NCBI GenBank assembly: GCA_009773735.1
Contig: WSYG01000012.1
Coordinates: forward strand, 1-46,569
Length of the DNA: 46,569 nt
Direction of reading: 5' to 3'
Origin: Erysipelotrichaceae bacterium
Lineage (GTDB): Bacteria > Bacillota_I > Bacilli_A > Erysipelotrichales > Erysipelotrichaceae
Shown: in pieces, positions 27,478-35,726 of the stretch
How the letters are laid out: each line of letters opens with the position of its first letter
Numbering within the stretch: position 1 is the stretch's first letter
Position numbers and translations under genes: made by a program
Notes under the pieces: model-generated
Database searches by the model: none
Told to the model about the DNA's origin: nothing
Seen by the model: the letters and a program-made list of their open reading frames with translations, nothing else

Positions 27478-27568
27478 TGGCGGAGGAAGCAGGATTTGAA
27501 CCCGCGCGAGCCTTGCGACTCCTAGCGGTTTTCGAAACCGCCCCCTTCAACCACTTGGGTATTCCTCC
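27478..27568 (-). tRNA. tRNA-Ser (anticodon CGA)
   Basis: A 91-base class II tRNA on the minus strand. Acceptor GGAGGAA pairs with TTCCTCC, discriminator G, and the CCA end is encoded (27480-27478). Anticodon stem GCGGT/ACCGC closes the loop TTCGAAA, giving anticodon CGA for codon UCG. A long variable arm (TAGGAGTCGCAAGGCTCGC) and T-loop GGTTCAAATCC confirm serine identity. Confidence 0.96.
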
Positions 27569-27581
27569 ATAATGCTTACTT

Positions 27582-27610
27582 AGTATACCAAAAAGACCTT
27601 TAATAGGCAA
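27582..27610 (-). promoter_or_regulatory. Promoter of tRNA-Ser (minus strand)
   Basis: On the minus strand: TTGCCT (27610-27605), 17-bp spacer, TATACT (27587-27582), 14 bases before the tRNA. Confidence 0.75.
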
Positions 27611-27697
27611 AAGTTAGTGATGTTTCTATCAATGTAAATTGTTTCAGAAATTTAATGTGAAAATTAACGATTTTGTGAAAATACAGTGAAATTAGAA

Positions 27698-27726
27698 TTG
27701 ACATAATTTGGTCACATCCTTATAAT
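27698..27726 (+). promoter_or_regulatory. Consensus promoter of the opp operon
   Basis: TTGACA (27698-27703), 17-bp spacer, TATAAT (27721-27726): a perfect sigma-A promoter, the strongest in the window. The leader carries a hairpin AGTACA-CATC-TGTACT (27735-27750) just before the ribosome binding site. Confidence 0.95.
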
Positions 27727-27770
27727 CAAGGTATAGTACACATCTGTACTTTCATAAAAGGAGGAAAATG

Positions 27771-29741
27771 ATGAAAAAGTTATTAGTAGTTTTACTGCTA
27801 GTTACGATGGTTCTGACTGGCTGTCAACCTGCCAAAAAGGCTTATCGTAACGCCTACACTTACGTCTATACAGCAGATATATCCCAATTGGATTATCTGA
27901 CGGCGTATGAATCAACCAATCACCAACATACGACAAATTTCGTAGATGGTTTGGTTGAACACAATCCTTTGGGGCAACTGGTTGGCGCGTTGGCGACATC
28001 CTGGACTTCCAATGCAGACAAGACCGTATGGACCTTCAAAATCCGTAAGAACGTCAAGTGGGTAACCGTTGATGGCGAATCTGTCTCAACTGTTAAAGCT
28101 GACGACTGGGTAGCTGGTTTACAACACGGTGCTGATTTCGAATCTGAAACAGCTTATATCTTGTTTGGCGTAGTTAAGAATTATTTAGAATACTACAATG
28201 GCGATATCTCAGACTTCTCGCAAGTCGGCGTTAAAGCTGTTGATGAATTTACTCTAGAATATACTTTGGAAGCTCCTACACCGTATTTTGACACAATGTT
28301 GTCGTACGCTGTATTGTACGGTGTTAACCGTCAATTCTTGGAATCCAAAGGAACAGGTTGTAAATTAGGCGCTCCGGATCCTGCTACTTGCACATTCGGA
28401 ACAACTGCACCTGATTCAATCTTGTACAACGGTGCTTACTTGTTAAGCAACAATACCGCTGCTTCTGTCATCGAATACGAACAGAACCCAACTTACTGGG
28501 ACAAGAAAAACGTTTACATTCCTTCAGTTAAATTGATTTTCTTTGATGGCGCTGACAAATATTCCTTGTACAGAGCTTTCGATAACAGCGAATACGTTGC
28601 TGCTCCAGTTTATACTGATGATCCAGCTTTCTATGATGCAGCTGTAGCTAAATATGGCGATAGCATCTATGTAAGCCGTTTGAATACCGTTACTTACTAC
28701 ATTACTTTCAACTATAATCGTCGTGCATTCTCTAACCTCAATTTGGGCGAAGCCTTGGTTTCCGCCAAGACTGATGATCAAAAAGCACAGACCAAATTGG
28801 CTATCCTGAATGAAAACTTCCGTAAAGCCATTTTCCGTGGTATTAACCGTGAAGAATTAAACAAACAGGGTGTTGGTGAAACATTGAAGGCAAATGCTCT
28901 TCGTAACACCTATACAGCACCATTATTCGTTTCCACCAGCGATGGTAAATCCTATGGTGATTTAGTATCTGCTGAGTTGACAAAGATTTCCGCTACTGAA
29001 TTCCCAGCTGGCTTCGATCTCTCCGACTCTCAAGATCCTTATTTCGACCTCGCATTGGCTAGAGCTGCTATGGCTAAAGCCGTCACAGAGTTGGGCACAA
29101 CAGTTGCTTGGCCAATTGTTATCGATGTCAACGCCTCACAAGGTGCTGTCAATATCGCGACACGTTTGGCATTCAAGAAGATGATGGAAGATGCATTCCC
29201 TGGCCAAGTTGTTGTCAACATCAACTATGCCGCGTCAACTGCTGAATACTTAAACGCCTTCTACTACACCGAAAATGCAGACCAACAGAACTATGACATT
29301 AACTTAGGTTCTGGCTGGGGTCCTGACTACGGTGATCCTAAGACTTACGTTAATACTTTGAATCCTGACAACGGCGACTTGTTGAAATCCTTCGGTTTAT
29401 TGAACGGTTTGGCAAATGATGCTGATGTTAAAGAAAAAGCTGGCTTCTTGGCATTTGGCGCATTGAATAATGCTGCGAATGCTGAATTGGTCGACATGGA
29501 CAAACGTTTTGCTGCATACGCAAAAGCCGAAGCTTATTTGATCGGTCATGCTATCATCCTTCCAAACGTTTCCCAAGGCGGTAACTATGCAGTTTCTAGA
29601 GTTCTTCCATATTCTGGTTCTTACGCTGATTACGGTATTTCTGGCGATAAATTCAAATGGCTACAGGTTACTGACCATGTTATCACCGGTGCAGAACGTG
29701 CCACAGCTAAAGAAGCATGGGAAAAGGCTCGCGCTAAGTAA
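27771..29741 (+). CDS. oppA: Oligopeptide ABC transporter substrate-binding lipoprotein OppA
   Basis: About 656 residues, family 5 solute-binding protein. The signal peptide MKKLLVVLLLVTMVLTGC ends in lipobox LTGC, so the mature protein is tethered outside the membrane. TSWTSNADKTVWTFKIRKNVKW is the usual N-terminal signature, and the C-terminal lobe includes SGWGPDYGDP. It is longer than typical OppA (about 540). Two adjacent ATGs exist; the second (27771) is six bases from the AAGGAGG core, the first (27768) only three. Codons ending in C (TTC, AAC, TAC) are more frequent than in neighbouring genes, a sign of high expression, consistent with the perfect promoter. The ligand may be peptides; not proven. 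Confidence 0.9.
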   Translation: MKKLLVVLLLVTMVLTGCQPAKKAYRNAYTYVYTADISQLDYLTAYESTNHQHTTNFVDGLVEHNPLGQLVGALATSWTSNADKTVWTFKIRKNVKWVTVDGESVSTVKADDWVAGLQHGADFESETAYILFGVVKNYLEYYNGDISDFSQVGVKAVDEFTLEYTLEAPTPYFDTMLSYAVLYGVNRQFLESKGTGCKLGAPDPATCTFGTTAPDSILYNGAYLLSNNTAASVIEYEQNPTYWDKKNVYIPSVKLIFFDGADKYSLYRAFDNSEYVAAPVYTDDPAFYDAAVAKYGDSIYVSRLNTVTYYITFNYNRRAFSNLNLGEALVSAKTDDQKAQTKLAILNENFRKAIFRGINREELNKQGVGETLKANALRNTYTAPLFVSTSDGKSYGDLVSAELTKISATEFPAGFDLSDSQDPYFDLALARAAMAKAVTELGTTVAWPIVIDVNASQGAVNIATRLAFKKMMEDAFPGQVVVNINYAASTAEYLNAFYYTENADQQNYDINLGSGWGPDYGDPKTYVNTLNPDNGDLLKSFGLLNGLANDADVKEKAGFLAFGALNNAANAELVDMDKRFAAYAKAEAYLIGHAIILPNVSQGGNYAVSRVLPYSGSYADYGISGDKFKWLQVTDHVITGAERATAKEAWEKARAK

Positions 29742-29784
29742 TTATTGAATATATTTTGCTAATCAAGTATAATAAAAACTAATA

Positions 29785-29812
29785 AAAGGATTAGGGAAAC
29801 CTAATCCTTTAT
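29785..29812 (+). terminator. Intercistronic stem-loop / partial terminator between oppA and oppB
   Basis: AAAGGATTAGG (29785-29795), GAAA loop, CCTAATCCTTT (29800-29810): an 11-bp perfect stem. Only three T plus ATT follow, so it likely gives partial termination or protects the oppA 3' end. Confidence 0.8.
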
Positions 29813-29827
29813 TACCCTGAGGTACGT

Positions 29828-31345
29828 ATGAAGAAATATATCCTTATTCGTGTATTGAGATCCGTCCTGTCCATTTTGGCCGTTACCTCGATTGCTTACT
29901 TGCTCATCTTTGAGTTTGTTCCTCGCAATCGGGTTTTTGAAAATGATGGAATGTATGCTAAGATCTCAAATCGGCCTGATCAATTACCACTTTATGTCAA
30001 CTCTAAATTTGAAGAGTTGGGCTATCTGATTTATAAACCTCAAGATGAACTCTGTCGTGATGTATATGGAGCCAATACAGCTGATTATACAATGTGCCAA
30101 GATACGACTTCCTCACTTTTTAAATCGGCAAAAGCTACCTATGAAGCGAAAGGTTTTATTTTCTATACGATTGAACAAACTGGTTATATCTATGCAACCA
30201 AAGAAATCCCAGTACTGGAAAGACTTCTTGGGTTCTACTCTAGAATGATCGTTATCGATCATCCTAACGTTATTCAAGATGAAGGCAATCCAAATCTTGA
30301 ACGTAAGATTTATATTGGGCAAAACTGGGATAAATCCTCATATGCTTTAATGTGCAGCGGATGTGAACATAAATATCTAGTTTATTTAGATTGGAGTTTT
30401 CCGTTTGTTCATCAAAATGTCGTCAGTTTGTATTTCGGTCGTTCACTGCCAACCTTCTATGGGATTCCTACATTCCAAGTCTTGACTCAAGATCAAGGTA
30501 CCAATGTTTTGAAACCCGTTACTTTCCCTACAGGAGTTGTAACGGATTCTGGTGTCATGGAATATACATGTTCATACAAGAGCAGTTTAGATTCTTTGGA
30601 AACAACCAAGTTCAACGATAACTACGCGAATTGTAGTCTCAATAGAAATGCCCCGTCGATGATGGGTACCTCATTTATCTTTGGGATCTTGGCTTTAATC
30701 TTCTCATACCTCATTTCAATTCCTTTGGGCATGTATATGGCCTCACATAAAGGAAAAGCCATTGATAAAGCTGGGATGGCTTATATCGTGTTTGTTATTG
30801 CGGTTCCTGCTTTGGCTTACATCTATTTGTTCCGTTATATCGGATCAACATTATTTCAGTTACCAGAGTCTTTTCCTTCATTAGGTCCAAACAATATGTT
30901 GTCTTACATCATGCCTACAATTTCGTTGGCTTTGCCATCAGTTGCAGGATTGTTGATGTGGACCCGTCGTTATATGGTTGACCAAAACACCGCAGATTAT
31001 GTTAAGTTTGCTCGTTCTAAAGGTCTATCAGAATGGCAGATTTATTTAAAGCACATTCTAAGAAATGCGATCATCCCGATTGCCCACGGTTTACCTGGTG
31101 CGATCATCGGTGCAATTGGTGGAGCCATCATCACTGAACGTATTTATGCGATTCCAGGAATGGGCAAGATGCTTAATGATTCCATCCGTGTCTTCAATAA
31201 CAATATGGTCATTACCTTGACATTTATCTTCACAAGCTTAGCCATATTGTCGGTTTTACTTGGAGACTTATTGATTACACGTATCGATCCGCGTATTATT
31301 TTAGATGACAAGAAGAAAGGTAAGAGAAAAAATGTCAAGCGCTAA
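29828..31345 (+). CDS. oppB: Oligopeptide ABC transporter permease OppB with large extracytoplasmic insert
   Basis: A 505-residue permease, about 200 longer than ordinary OppB (about 305). One N-terminal helix (6-29) is followed by an extracytoplasmic domain of about 240 residues before the five-helix permease core begins near 280 (SMMGTSFIFGILALIFSYL). The core is normal and has the ATPase-contacting EAA loop, EWQIYLKHILRNAIIPI. The insert holds six Cys, in LCRD, MCQD, MCSGC, YTCSY and NCSLN, which could form disulfides. Ribosome binding site GAGGT is at 29819-29823. It overlaps oppC by 14 bp. Inserts of this kind are known in OppB of some Mollicutes and relatives; function unclear. Confidence 0.88.
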   Translation: MKKYILIRVLRSVLSILAVTSIAYLLIFEFVPRNRVFENDGMYAKISNRPDQLPLYVNSKFEELGYLIYKPQDELCRDVYGANTADYTMCQDTTSSLFKSAKATYEAKGFIFYTIEQTGYIYATKEIPVLERLLGFYSRMIVIDHPNVIQDEGNPNLERKIYIGQNWDKSSYALMCSGCEHKYLVYLDWSFPFVHQNVVSLYFGRSLPTFYGIPTFQVLTQDQGTNVLKPVTFPTGVVTDSGVMEYTCSYKSSLDSLETTKFNDNYANCSLNRNAPSMMGTSFIFGILALIFSYLISIPLGMYMASHKGKAIDKAGMAYIVFVIAVPALAYIYLFRYIGSTLFQLPESFPSLGPNNMLSYIMPTISLALPSVAGLLMWTRRYMVDQNTADYVKFARSKGLSEWQIYLKHILRNAIIPIAHGLPGAIIGAIGGAIITERIYAIPGMGKMLNDSIRVFNNNMVITLTFIFTSLAILSVLLGDLLITRIDPRIILDDKKKGKRKNVKR

Positions 31346-32255
31346 CGAAAAGTTTCAATTTGTAAAAATTGATGAATTTGCATCAGAACATATTTCTGCG
31401 CCACATTATTCTTACTGGAAGAGCGTATTCAAACAATTCTTTAAGAGTAAATTAGCCATAGCGATGTTGTTTATGGCGGTCATTATATTTGCGATCGCTA
31501 TGATTCAGCCTTTGTTTAGTAATTATAATCCTTTGGCATCACCAGACATCAGTGACTTCAGTATTCGTTTCAATCGACCAAATTTAACGTACTGGTTTGG
31601 GACGGATCACTGGGGCAACTCCTTGTTTGATGCGGTTTGGTCTGGTGCACGTACTTCAATCACCATTGCCTTATTGGCAACATCCATCAATATGACTGTT
31701 GGGATCACAGTAGGTGCTATTTGGGGTTACAACAAGAAATTAGACAAATATCTCCTTGAAATCTACAATGTCATCGCCAATGTACCATTCTTATTGGTCG
31801 CCTTGATGTTGATTTATGTTTTGGGTCCAGGTTTCTGGCAATTGATCTTCGTTTTATGTATGACAGAGTGGTTAAGCATTGCTTACTTTATTCGTACTCA
31901 AGTCATGATCATACGTGACCGTGAATATAATCTAGTATCCCGTACATTAGGGACCAGTTCAACACGCATGATTTCTAGAAATATCTTGCCGTTTTTAACC
32001 TCGGTTATCGTGACCTTATTGTCTCGTGAAATTCCTTCGATCATCTCGACGGAAGCCTTCTTGTCATTCTTAGGTGTTGGTTTACCTCCGTCAATTACCT
32101 CATTGGGTAAATTGATTTCTATCTACATTACGTATTATGGAACATATCCATACCTCTTCTGGATCCCGGTTGCGGTATTGGCTTCAGTTTCAGTCTCCTT
32201 CTATATCGTTGGTCAGACCTTTGCGGATGCGTCTGATCCCAAGACTCACCGCTAA
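31332..32255 (+). CDS. oppC: Oligopeptide ABC transporter permease OppC
   Basis: A 307-residue permease partner of OppB. A cytoplasmic N-terminal segment of about 45 residues leads to the first helix (FKSKLAIAMLFMAVIIFAIAM), and five further helices form the core. YWFGTDHWGNSLFDAVWSGARTSI is the classic OppC/DppC signature (LGTDxxGRD type), and the EAA-like loop is RTLGTSSTRMISRNILPFL. Normal length. The ATG at 31332 lies inside the end of oppB, 14 bp before its stop; the earlier in-frame start at 31305 is less likely. Confidence 0.92.
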   Translation: MSSANEKFQFVKIDEFASEHISAPHYSYWKSVFKQFFKSKLAIAMLFMAVIIFAIAMIQPLFSNYNPLASPDISDFSIRFNRPNLTYWFGTDHWGNSLFDAVWSGARTSITIALLATSINMTVGITVGAIWGYNKKLDKYLLEIYNVIANVPFLLVALMLIYVLGPGFWQLIFVLCMTEWLSIAYFIRTQVMIIRDREYNLVSRTLGTSSTRMISRNILPFLTSVIVTLLSREIPSIISTEAFLSFLGVGLPPSITSLGKLISIYITYYGTYPYLFWIPVAVLASVSVSFYIVGQTFADASDPKTHR

Positions 32256-32264
32256 GGAGCACTT

Positions 32265-33320
32265 ATGGAAAGAAAAGTAATCTTATCAGCTCGTGACGTC
32301 GTCGTAAAATTCCGTGTTCGCGACCGCGTCTTAACCGCCATCAGAAAAGTATCATTAGACCTTTATGAAGGTGAAACATTAGCCATCGTTGGTGAATCAG
32401 GATCAGGCAAAACAGTGCTGACAAAAACCTTTACTGGCATGCTTGAAAACAATGGTTTTATCGCTGGAGGGAAGATCTTCTTTGAAGATCAAGATTTAGT
32501 CCAAATTAAAAACAACAAAGCTTGGGAAAAAATTCGTGGTTCTAAAATCGCTACTGTTTTCCAAGATCCAATGTCTTCTTTGAACCCAATCAGAACGATT
32601 GGTACTCAAATCACAGAAGTCATCATCAAACATCAAAAGAAAAACAGAAAAGAAGCCCGCGAAATTGCCATCGATTTGATGGATAAAGTAGGGATTCCAA
32701 ATGCTGCTGATCGTTTCAATGAATACCCATTCCAATATTCAGGCGGGATGAGACAACGTATCGTTATTGCGATTGCTTTGGCTTGCCGTCCTAAGATCTT
32801 GATTTGTGATGAACCTACAACGGCATTGGATGTTACCATTCAAGCTCAGATCCTAGAACTCATCAAGAATCTTCAAAAGGAATTTGGATTTACCACGATT
32901 TATATTACCCATGACTTAGGTGTCGTTGCGAATGTTGCTCAGCGTGTAGCCGTTATGTATGCTGGTCAAATCGTTGAATATGGAACCAGTCATGAAATCT
33001 TCTATTCTCCTAAACATCCTTATACTTGGGCTCTATTATCTTCTTTACCACAGCTTGGAATCAAAGGCGAAAGACTTTATTCCATTCCTGGTACGCCTCC
33101 TTCATTGTTCTATGAAGTGAAAGGCGATGCGTTTGCCCAACGTAATCCTTATGCGATGAACATTGATTTCGAAGAAGAACCTCCGTTCTTTATGATTACG
33201 GAATCCCATTTCGCCAAGACCTGGTTGCTTGATCCTAGAGCACCTAGAGTTGAGTGTCCAAAAGCCATCAGAGATCTTCATGCGACCATCGTGAAAATTT
33301 ATGGAAAGGAGGCGCTATAA
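32265..33320 (+). CDS. oppD: Oligopeptide ABC transporter ATP-binding protein OppD
   Basis: A 351-residue ATPase. Walker A is GESGSGKTV, the Q-loop is in [11 protein letters not shown], the signature is [11 protein letters not shown], and Walker B is [13 protein letters not shown] with a following [10 protein letters not shown]-loop. The C-terminal oligopeptide-transporter extension is present (IPGTPPSLF, then FAQRNPYA), but the cysteines usual there (FAPRCPYA and CWL types) are mostly gone: NPYA and KTWLLDP, leaving only Cys in VECP. An iron-sulfur cluster at this site is therefore unlikely. The start has AAGGAGC five bases upstream. Confidence 0.93.
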   Translation: MERKVILSARDVVVKFRVRDRVLTAIRKVSLDLYEGETLAIVGESGSGKTVLTKTFTGMLENNGFIAGGKIFFEDQDLVQIKNNKAWEKIRGSKIATVFQDPMSSLNPIRTIGTQITEVIIKHQKKNRKEAREIAIDLMDKVGIPNAADRFNEYPFQYSGGMRQRIVIAIALACRPKILICDEPTTALDVTIQAQILELIKNLQKEFGFTTIYITHDLGVVANVAQRVAVMYAGQIVEYGTSHEIFYSPKHPYTWALLSSLPQLGIKGERLYSIPGTPPSLFYEVKGDAFAQRNPYAMNIDFEEEPPFFMITESHFAKTWLLDPRAPRVECPKAIRDLHATIVKIYGKEAL

Positions 33321-33321
33321 C

Positions 33322-34257
33322 ATGACTTCCAAAGAAGTATTACTTTCTTTAAAAGATGTAACGATTACCTTCCCGAAAGGAAAAGGGGTCTTTACAGCCG
33401 TTAGAGAAGCCTCATTTGATATTTATAAAGGTGAAACCTTTGCTTTGGTTGGTGAATCTGGTTCAGGTAAGACCACGATTGGCAGATCCATCGTACGCAT
33501 CAATCCATTGGCCAAAGGCAGCATCGAATTTGAAGGCAAGGATATCAGTGGAAGACTTAATTCTGAAGACACAAAATGGGTCACCAAAAGCATTCAAATG
33601 ATTTTCCAAGATCCCGCAACTTCACTCAACGAACGCGCAACAGTCGACTACATCATCTCAGAAGGACTTTATAACTTCCATTTATACAAAGATGAAGCTG
33701 ATCGCAAAGCCAAGGTTTTGAAGAGTTTAACAGAAGTAGGTTTACTTGATGAACACATCACCCGTTATCCTCATGAATTCTCAGGCGGACAACGTCAACG
33801 TATCGGTATCGCCAGAGCCATGGTTCTTGAACCTAAATTAATTGTTGCCGATGAACCGATTTCAGCCTTGGATGTCTCCATCAGAGCCCAAGTTTTGAAT
33901 CTGATGAAGACCCTTCAAGAAGACAAAGGTTTGACATACCTCTTTATTGCCCATGATCTCTCTGTCGTACGCTTCATTTCAGATCGTATCGCGGTCATTC
34001 ACTTGGGTCGTATCGTAGAATTAGCCGATACCGAAGAACTTTTCAAGAATCCACTTCATCCGTATACAAAGAGTTTATTATCCGCCATACCGATGCCTGA
34101 TCCAATCATGGAAAGCAAGAAGGTCCCATTATTCTATGATGGTTCTCAACATGATTACAGTACGGATCTACCATCTTTCGTAGAAATCTCAAAGGACCAC
34201 TTTGTGTGGGCCAATACGAAAGAACTTGAAACATATACGAAAGCATTGGTTGTATAA
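33322..34257 (+). CDS. oppF: Oligopeptide ABC transporter ATP-binding protein OppF
   Basis: A 311-residue ATPase pairing with OppD. Walker [11 protein letters not shown]-loop [11 protein letters not shown], signature [10 protein letters not shown], Walker [15 protein letters not shown] and H-loop IAHDLSVV are all intact. [26 protein letters not shown] is typical of OppF, with the first residues varying. The ATG at 33322 has AAGGAGG (33305-33311) ten bases upstream, inside the end of oppD; the frame from 33301 begins before that site. Last gene of the opp operon. Confidence 0.93.
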   Translation: MTSKEVLLSLKDVTITFPKGKGVFTAVREASFDIYKGETFALVGESGSGKTTIGRSIVRINPLAKGSIEFEGKDISGRLNSEDTKWVTKSIQMIFQDPATSLNERATVDYIISEGLYNFHLYKDEADRKAKVLKSLTEVGLLDEHITRYPHEFSGGQRQRIGIARAMVLEPKLIVADEPISALDVSIRAQVLNLMKTLQEDKGLTYLFIAHDLSVVRFISDRIAVIHLGRIVELADTEELFKNPLHPYTKSLLSAIPMPDPIMESKKVPLFYDGSQHDYSTDLPSFVEISKDHFVWANTKELETYTKALVV

Positions 34258-34269
34258 TTATCTTAAACT

Positions 34270-34308
34270 AAACAGGGGATCGCTTTTTAAAAAGCTAACC
34301 CTGTTTTT
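34270..34308 (+). terminator. opp operon terminator
   Basis: AAACAGGG (34270-34277) pairs with CCCTGTTT (34299-34306); an inner helix GCTTT/AAAGC forms around 34282-34295. TT follows. Confidence 0.85.
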
Positions 34309-34310
34309 AA

Positions 34311-34339
34311 TTGAATTGTGAAAAAGACAGGAGTATAAT
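34311..34339 (+). promoter_or_regulatory. Promoter of the V-type ATPase operon
   Basis: TTGAAT (34311-34316), 17-bp spacer, TATAAT (34334-34339), immediately behind the opp terminator. It drives nine genes through 42754. Confidence 0.85.
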
Positions 34340-34364
34340 AAGTAAGTTGTCTGGAGGTAGTCCC

Positions 34365-34682
34365 TTGGAAACACGAATCAAATCGATTATTGAAGCAGAT
34401 CTTAAAGCTCAAGAAGCATATCAACGCGCACAGGATAAAATCAAAGATGCTTTGATGAACATCCATAAAGAAAAGACCCGTATCCAAGAAGAAGTTTGGA
34501 ACAAGGTCAAAGCTCAAGTCGAAGCTGAACGCATCAAGCTTACAGCACAGTTGGATAAAGCTCAAGCTGACAGTGTTCAACAATACCAAACTGCCCTCAA
34601 GATCCTTGAAGACAATTTTAAAGCACGCGAAAAAAAATGGCATACTGAGCTTTTCGCACGCTGTCTTAAAAAGGAAATCTAA
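34365..34682 (+). CDS. ntpF: V-type ATPase subunit H/G (peripheral stalk)
   Basis: A 105-residue, almost entirely helical coiled-coil protein rich in Lys, Glu, Ala and Gln, matching the small peripheral-stalk subunit (NtpF in Enterococcus) that pairs with subunit E. The start is a TTG at 34365, seven bases behind a strong GGAGGT (34353-34358). A longer frame from TTG 34311 would run across the TATAAT box and the ribosome binding site, so it is rejected. First gene of the operon, as ntpF is in Enterococcus hirae. Sequence identity in this subunit is weak; position supports the call. Confidence 0.82.
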   Translation: METRIKSIIEADLKAQEAYQRAQDKIKDALMNIHKEKTRIQEEVWNKVKAQVEAERIKLTAQLDKAQADSVQQYQTALKILEDNFKAREKKWHTELFARCLKKEI

Positions 34683-34685
34683 AGC

Positions 34686-35717
34686 ATGAGCGCTACCCAA
34701 GCCTTGGCTGCAAAAGCCAAAGCCATGTATGGAGCGCATCTGACGAAGTCCGATTATGATGAACTCCTCAGAAAGCGTACCGTTCAAGAAATCGCCGGAT
34801 ATTTAAAAAACGAGACCCATTATGACAAGATCCTAGAAGGCATCAATGAATCTTCGATTCATAGAGGCTATCTGGAAGTGTTGATCCGTCAGCGTCTCTT
34901 TTTGGATTTCATGCAACTGATTCGATACGGTGAAACCCGTAACCATAAGTTCTATCAATATGGGATCCTACAGATCGAAATCAAACAAATCTTAATGACG
35001 ATCCGTTTTCTTAAAGAAACCGAGAAGGGGGGTCAGATTTCGCAGTTGCCTTTGTTTGCCAACAAAATGACGTCCTTTGATTTACAGAAACTCGTTAACG
35101 TAAATTCCTATGAAGAACTTTTGTTGATCCTTAAAGATACAATGTATTATTCGATACTATTACCTTATAAACCTAAAGCAGGACAAGAACTGGATTACAC
35201 ATCTTGCGAAATAGCGCTCAATTCAATGTACCATGATAAAGTACTGGGTTATATCGAAAAAGAATTTACTGGAACAACTAAAACACAGATCCTGGATGTC
35301 TTCAATACTCAGATCGAACTCGATAACATCACCAAGATCTATCGTCTAAAGAAATACTATCGTTCAACCCCTGAAGACATCATTAAAGTATTACATCCTG
35401 TCTATGTCAAGATTCCTAAACATACTTTGCATCAATGGATACAAACCAAATCGGCTGAAGAATTTGTTGATGCGCTCTCGACAACGGCCTACAAATCATC
35501 GATCAATAAAAATGATTTCGTCTACATCGAGTATCATATGGATTCGATCATGTACAACATCAATAAACACTTCATTCGTTTCGCAACCGATCCCAATGTG
35601 GTCATGATTGCCTATATGAACCTACTTGAAATTGAAACCAGAAACATCATTGACATCATCGAAGGCGTCCGATATAAAGTCGAAACCGACAAGATCGCCA
35701 AATTGCTTATCTATTAG
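34686..35717 (+). CDS. ntpC: V-type ATPase subunit C
   Basis: A 343-residue helical subunit (AC39/d family) that sits on the membrane ring and connects it to the central stalk subunit D. Typical features: N-terminal AKAKAMYGAHLTKSDYDELL, QLIRYGETRNHKFYQYGI, and repeated helices with aromatic clusters through ETRNIIDIIEGVRYK near the C-terminus. Full length. Starts three bases after ntpF. In Enterococcus ntpC follows E; here it is placed second, before I. Confidence 0.92.
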   Translation: MSATQALAAKAKAMYGAHLTKSDYDELLRKRTVQEIAGYLKNETHYDKILEGINESSIHRGYLEVLIRQRLFLDFMQLIRYGETRNHKFYQYGILQIEIKQILMTIRFLKETEKGGQISQLPLFANKMTSFDLQKLVNVNSYEELLLILKDTMYYSILLPYKPKAGQELDYTSCEIALNSMYHDKVLGYIEKEFTGTTKTQILDVFNTQIELDNITKIYRLKKYYRSTPEDIIKVLHPVYVKIPKHTLHQWIQTKSAEEFVDALSTTAYKSSINKNDFVYIEYHMDSIMYNINKHFIRFATDPNVVMIAYMNLLEIETRNIIDIIEGVRYKVETDKIAKLLIY

Positions 35718-35726
35718 GAGGAACCC

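Noticed and set aside
27320-27610. 96-residue minus-strand ORF across tRNA-Ser
   Set aside because: It translates the tRNA gene itself and its terminator; the structure of the tRNA is complete, so the ORF is spurious.
27655-27690. Rex-like site upstream of oppA
   Set aside because: TGTGAAAATTAACG and TTGTGAAAATACAG have a wrong spacer or a poor right half compared with TGTGA-N6-TAACA.
34311-34364. Longer ntpF reading frame from TTG 34311
   Set aside because: It crosses a TATAAT box and the GGAGGT ribosome binding site that serve the TTG at 34365.
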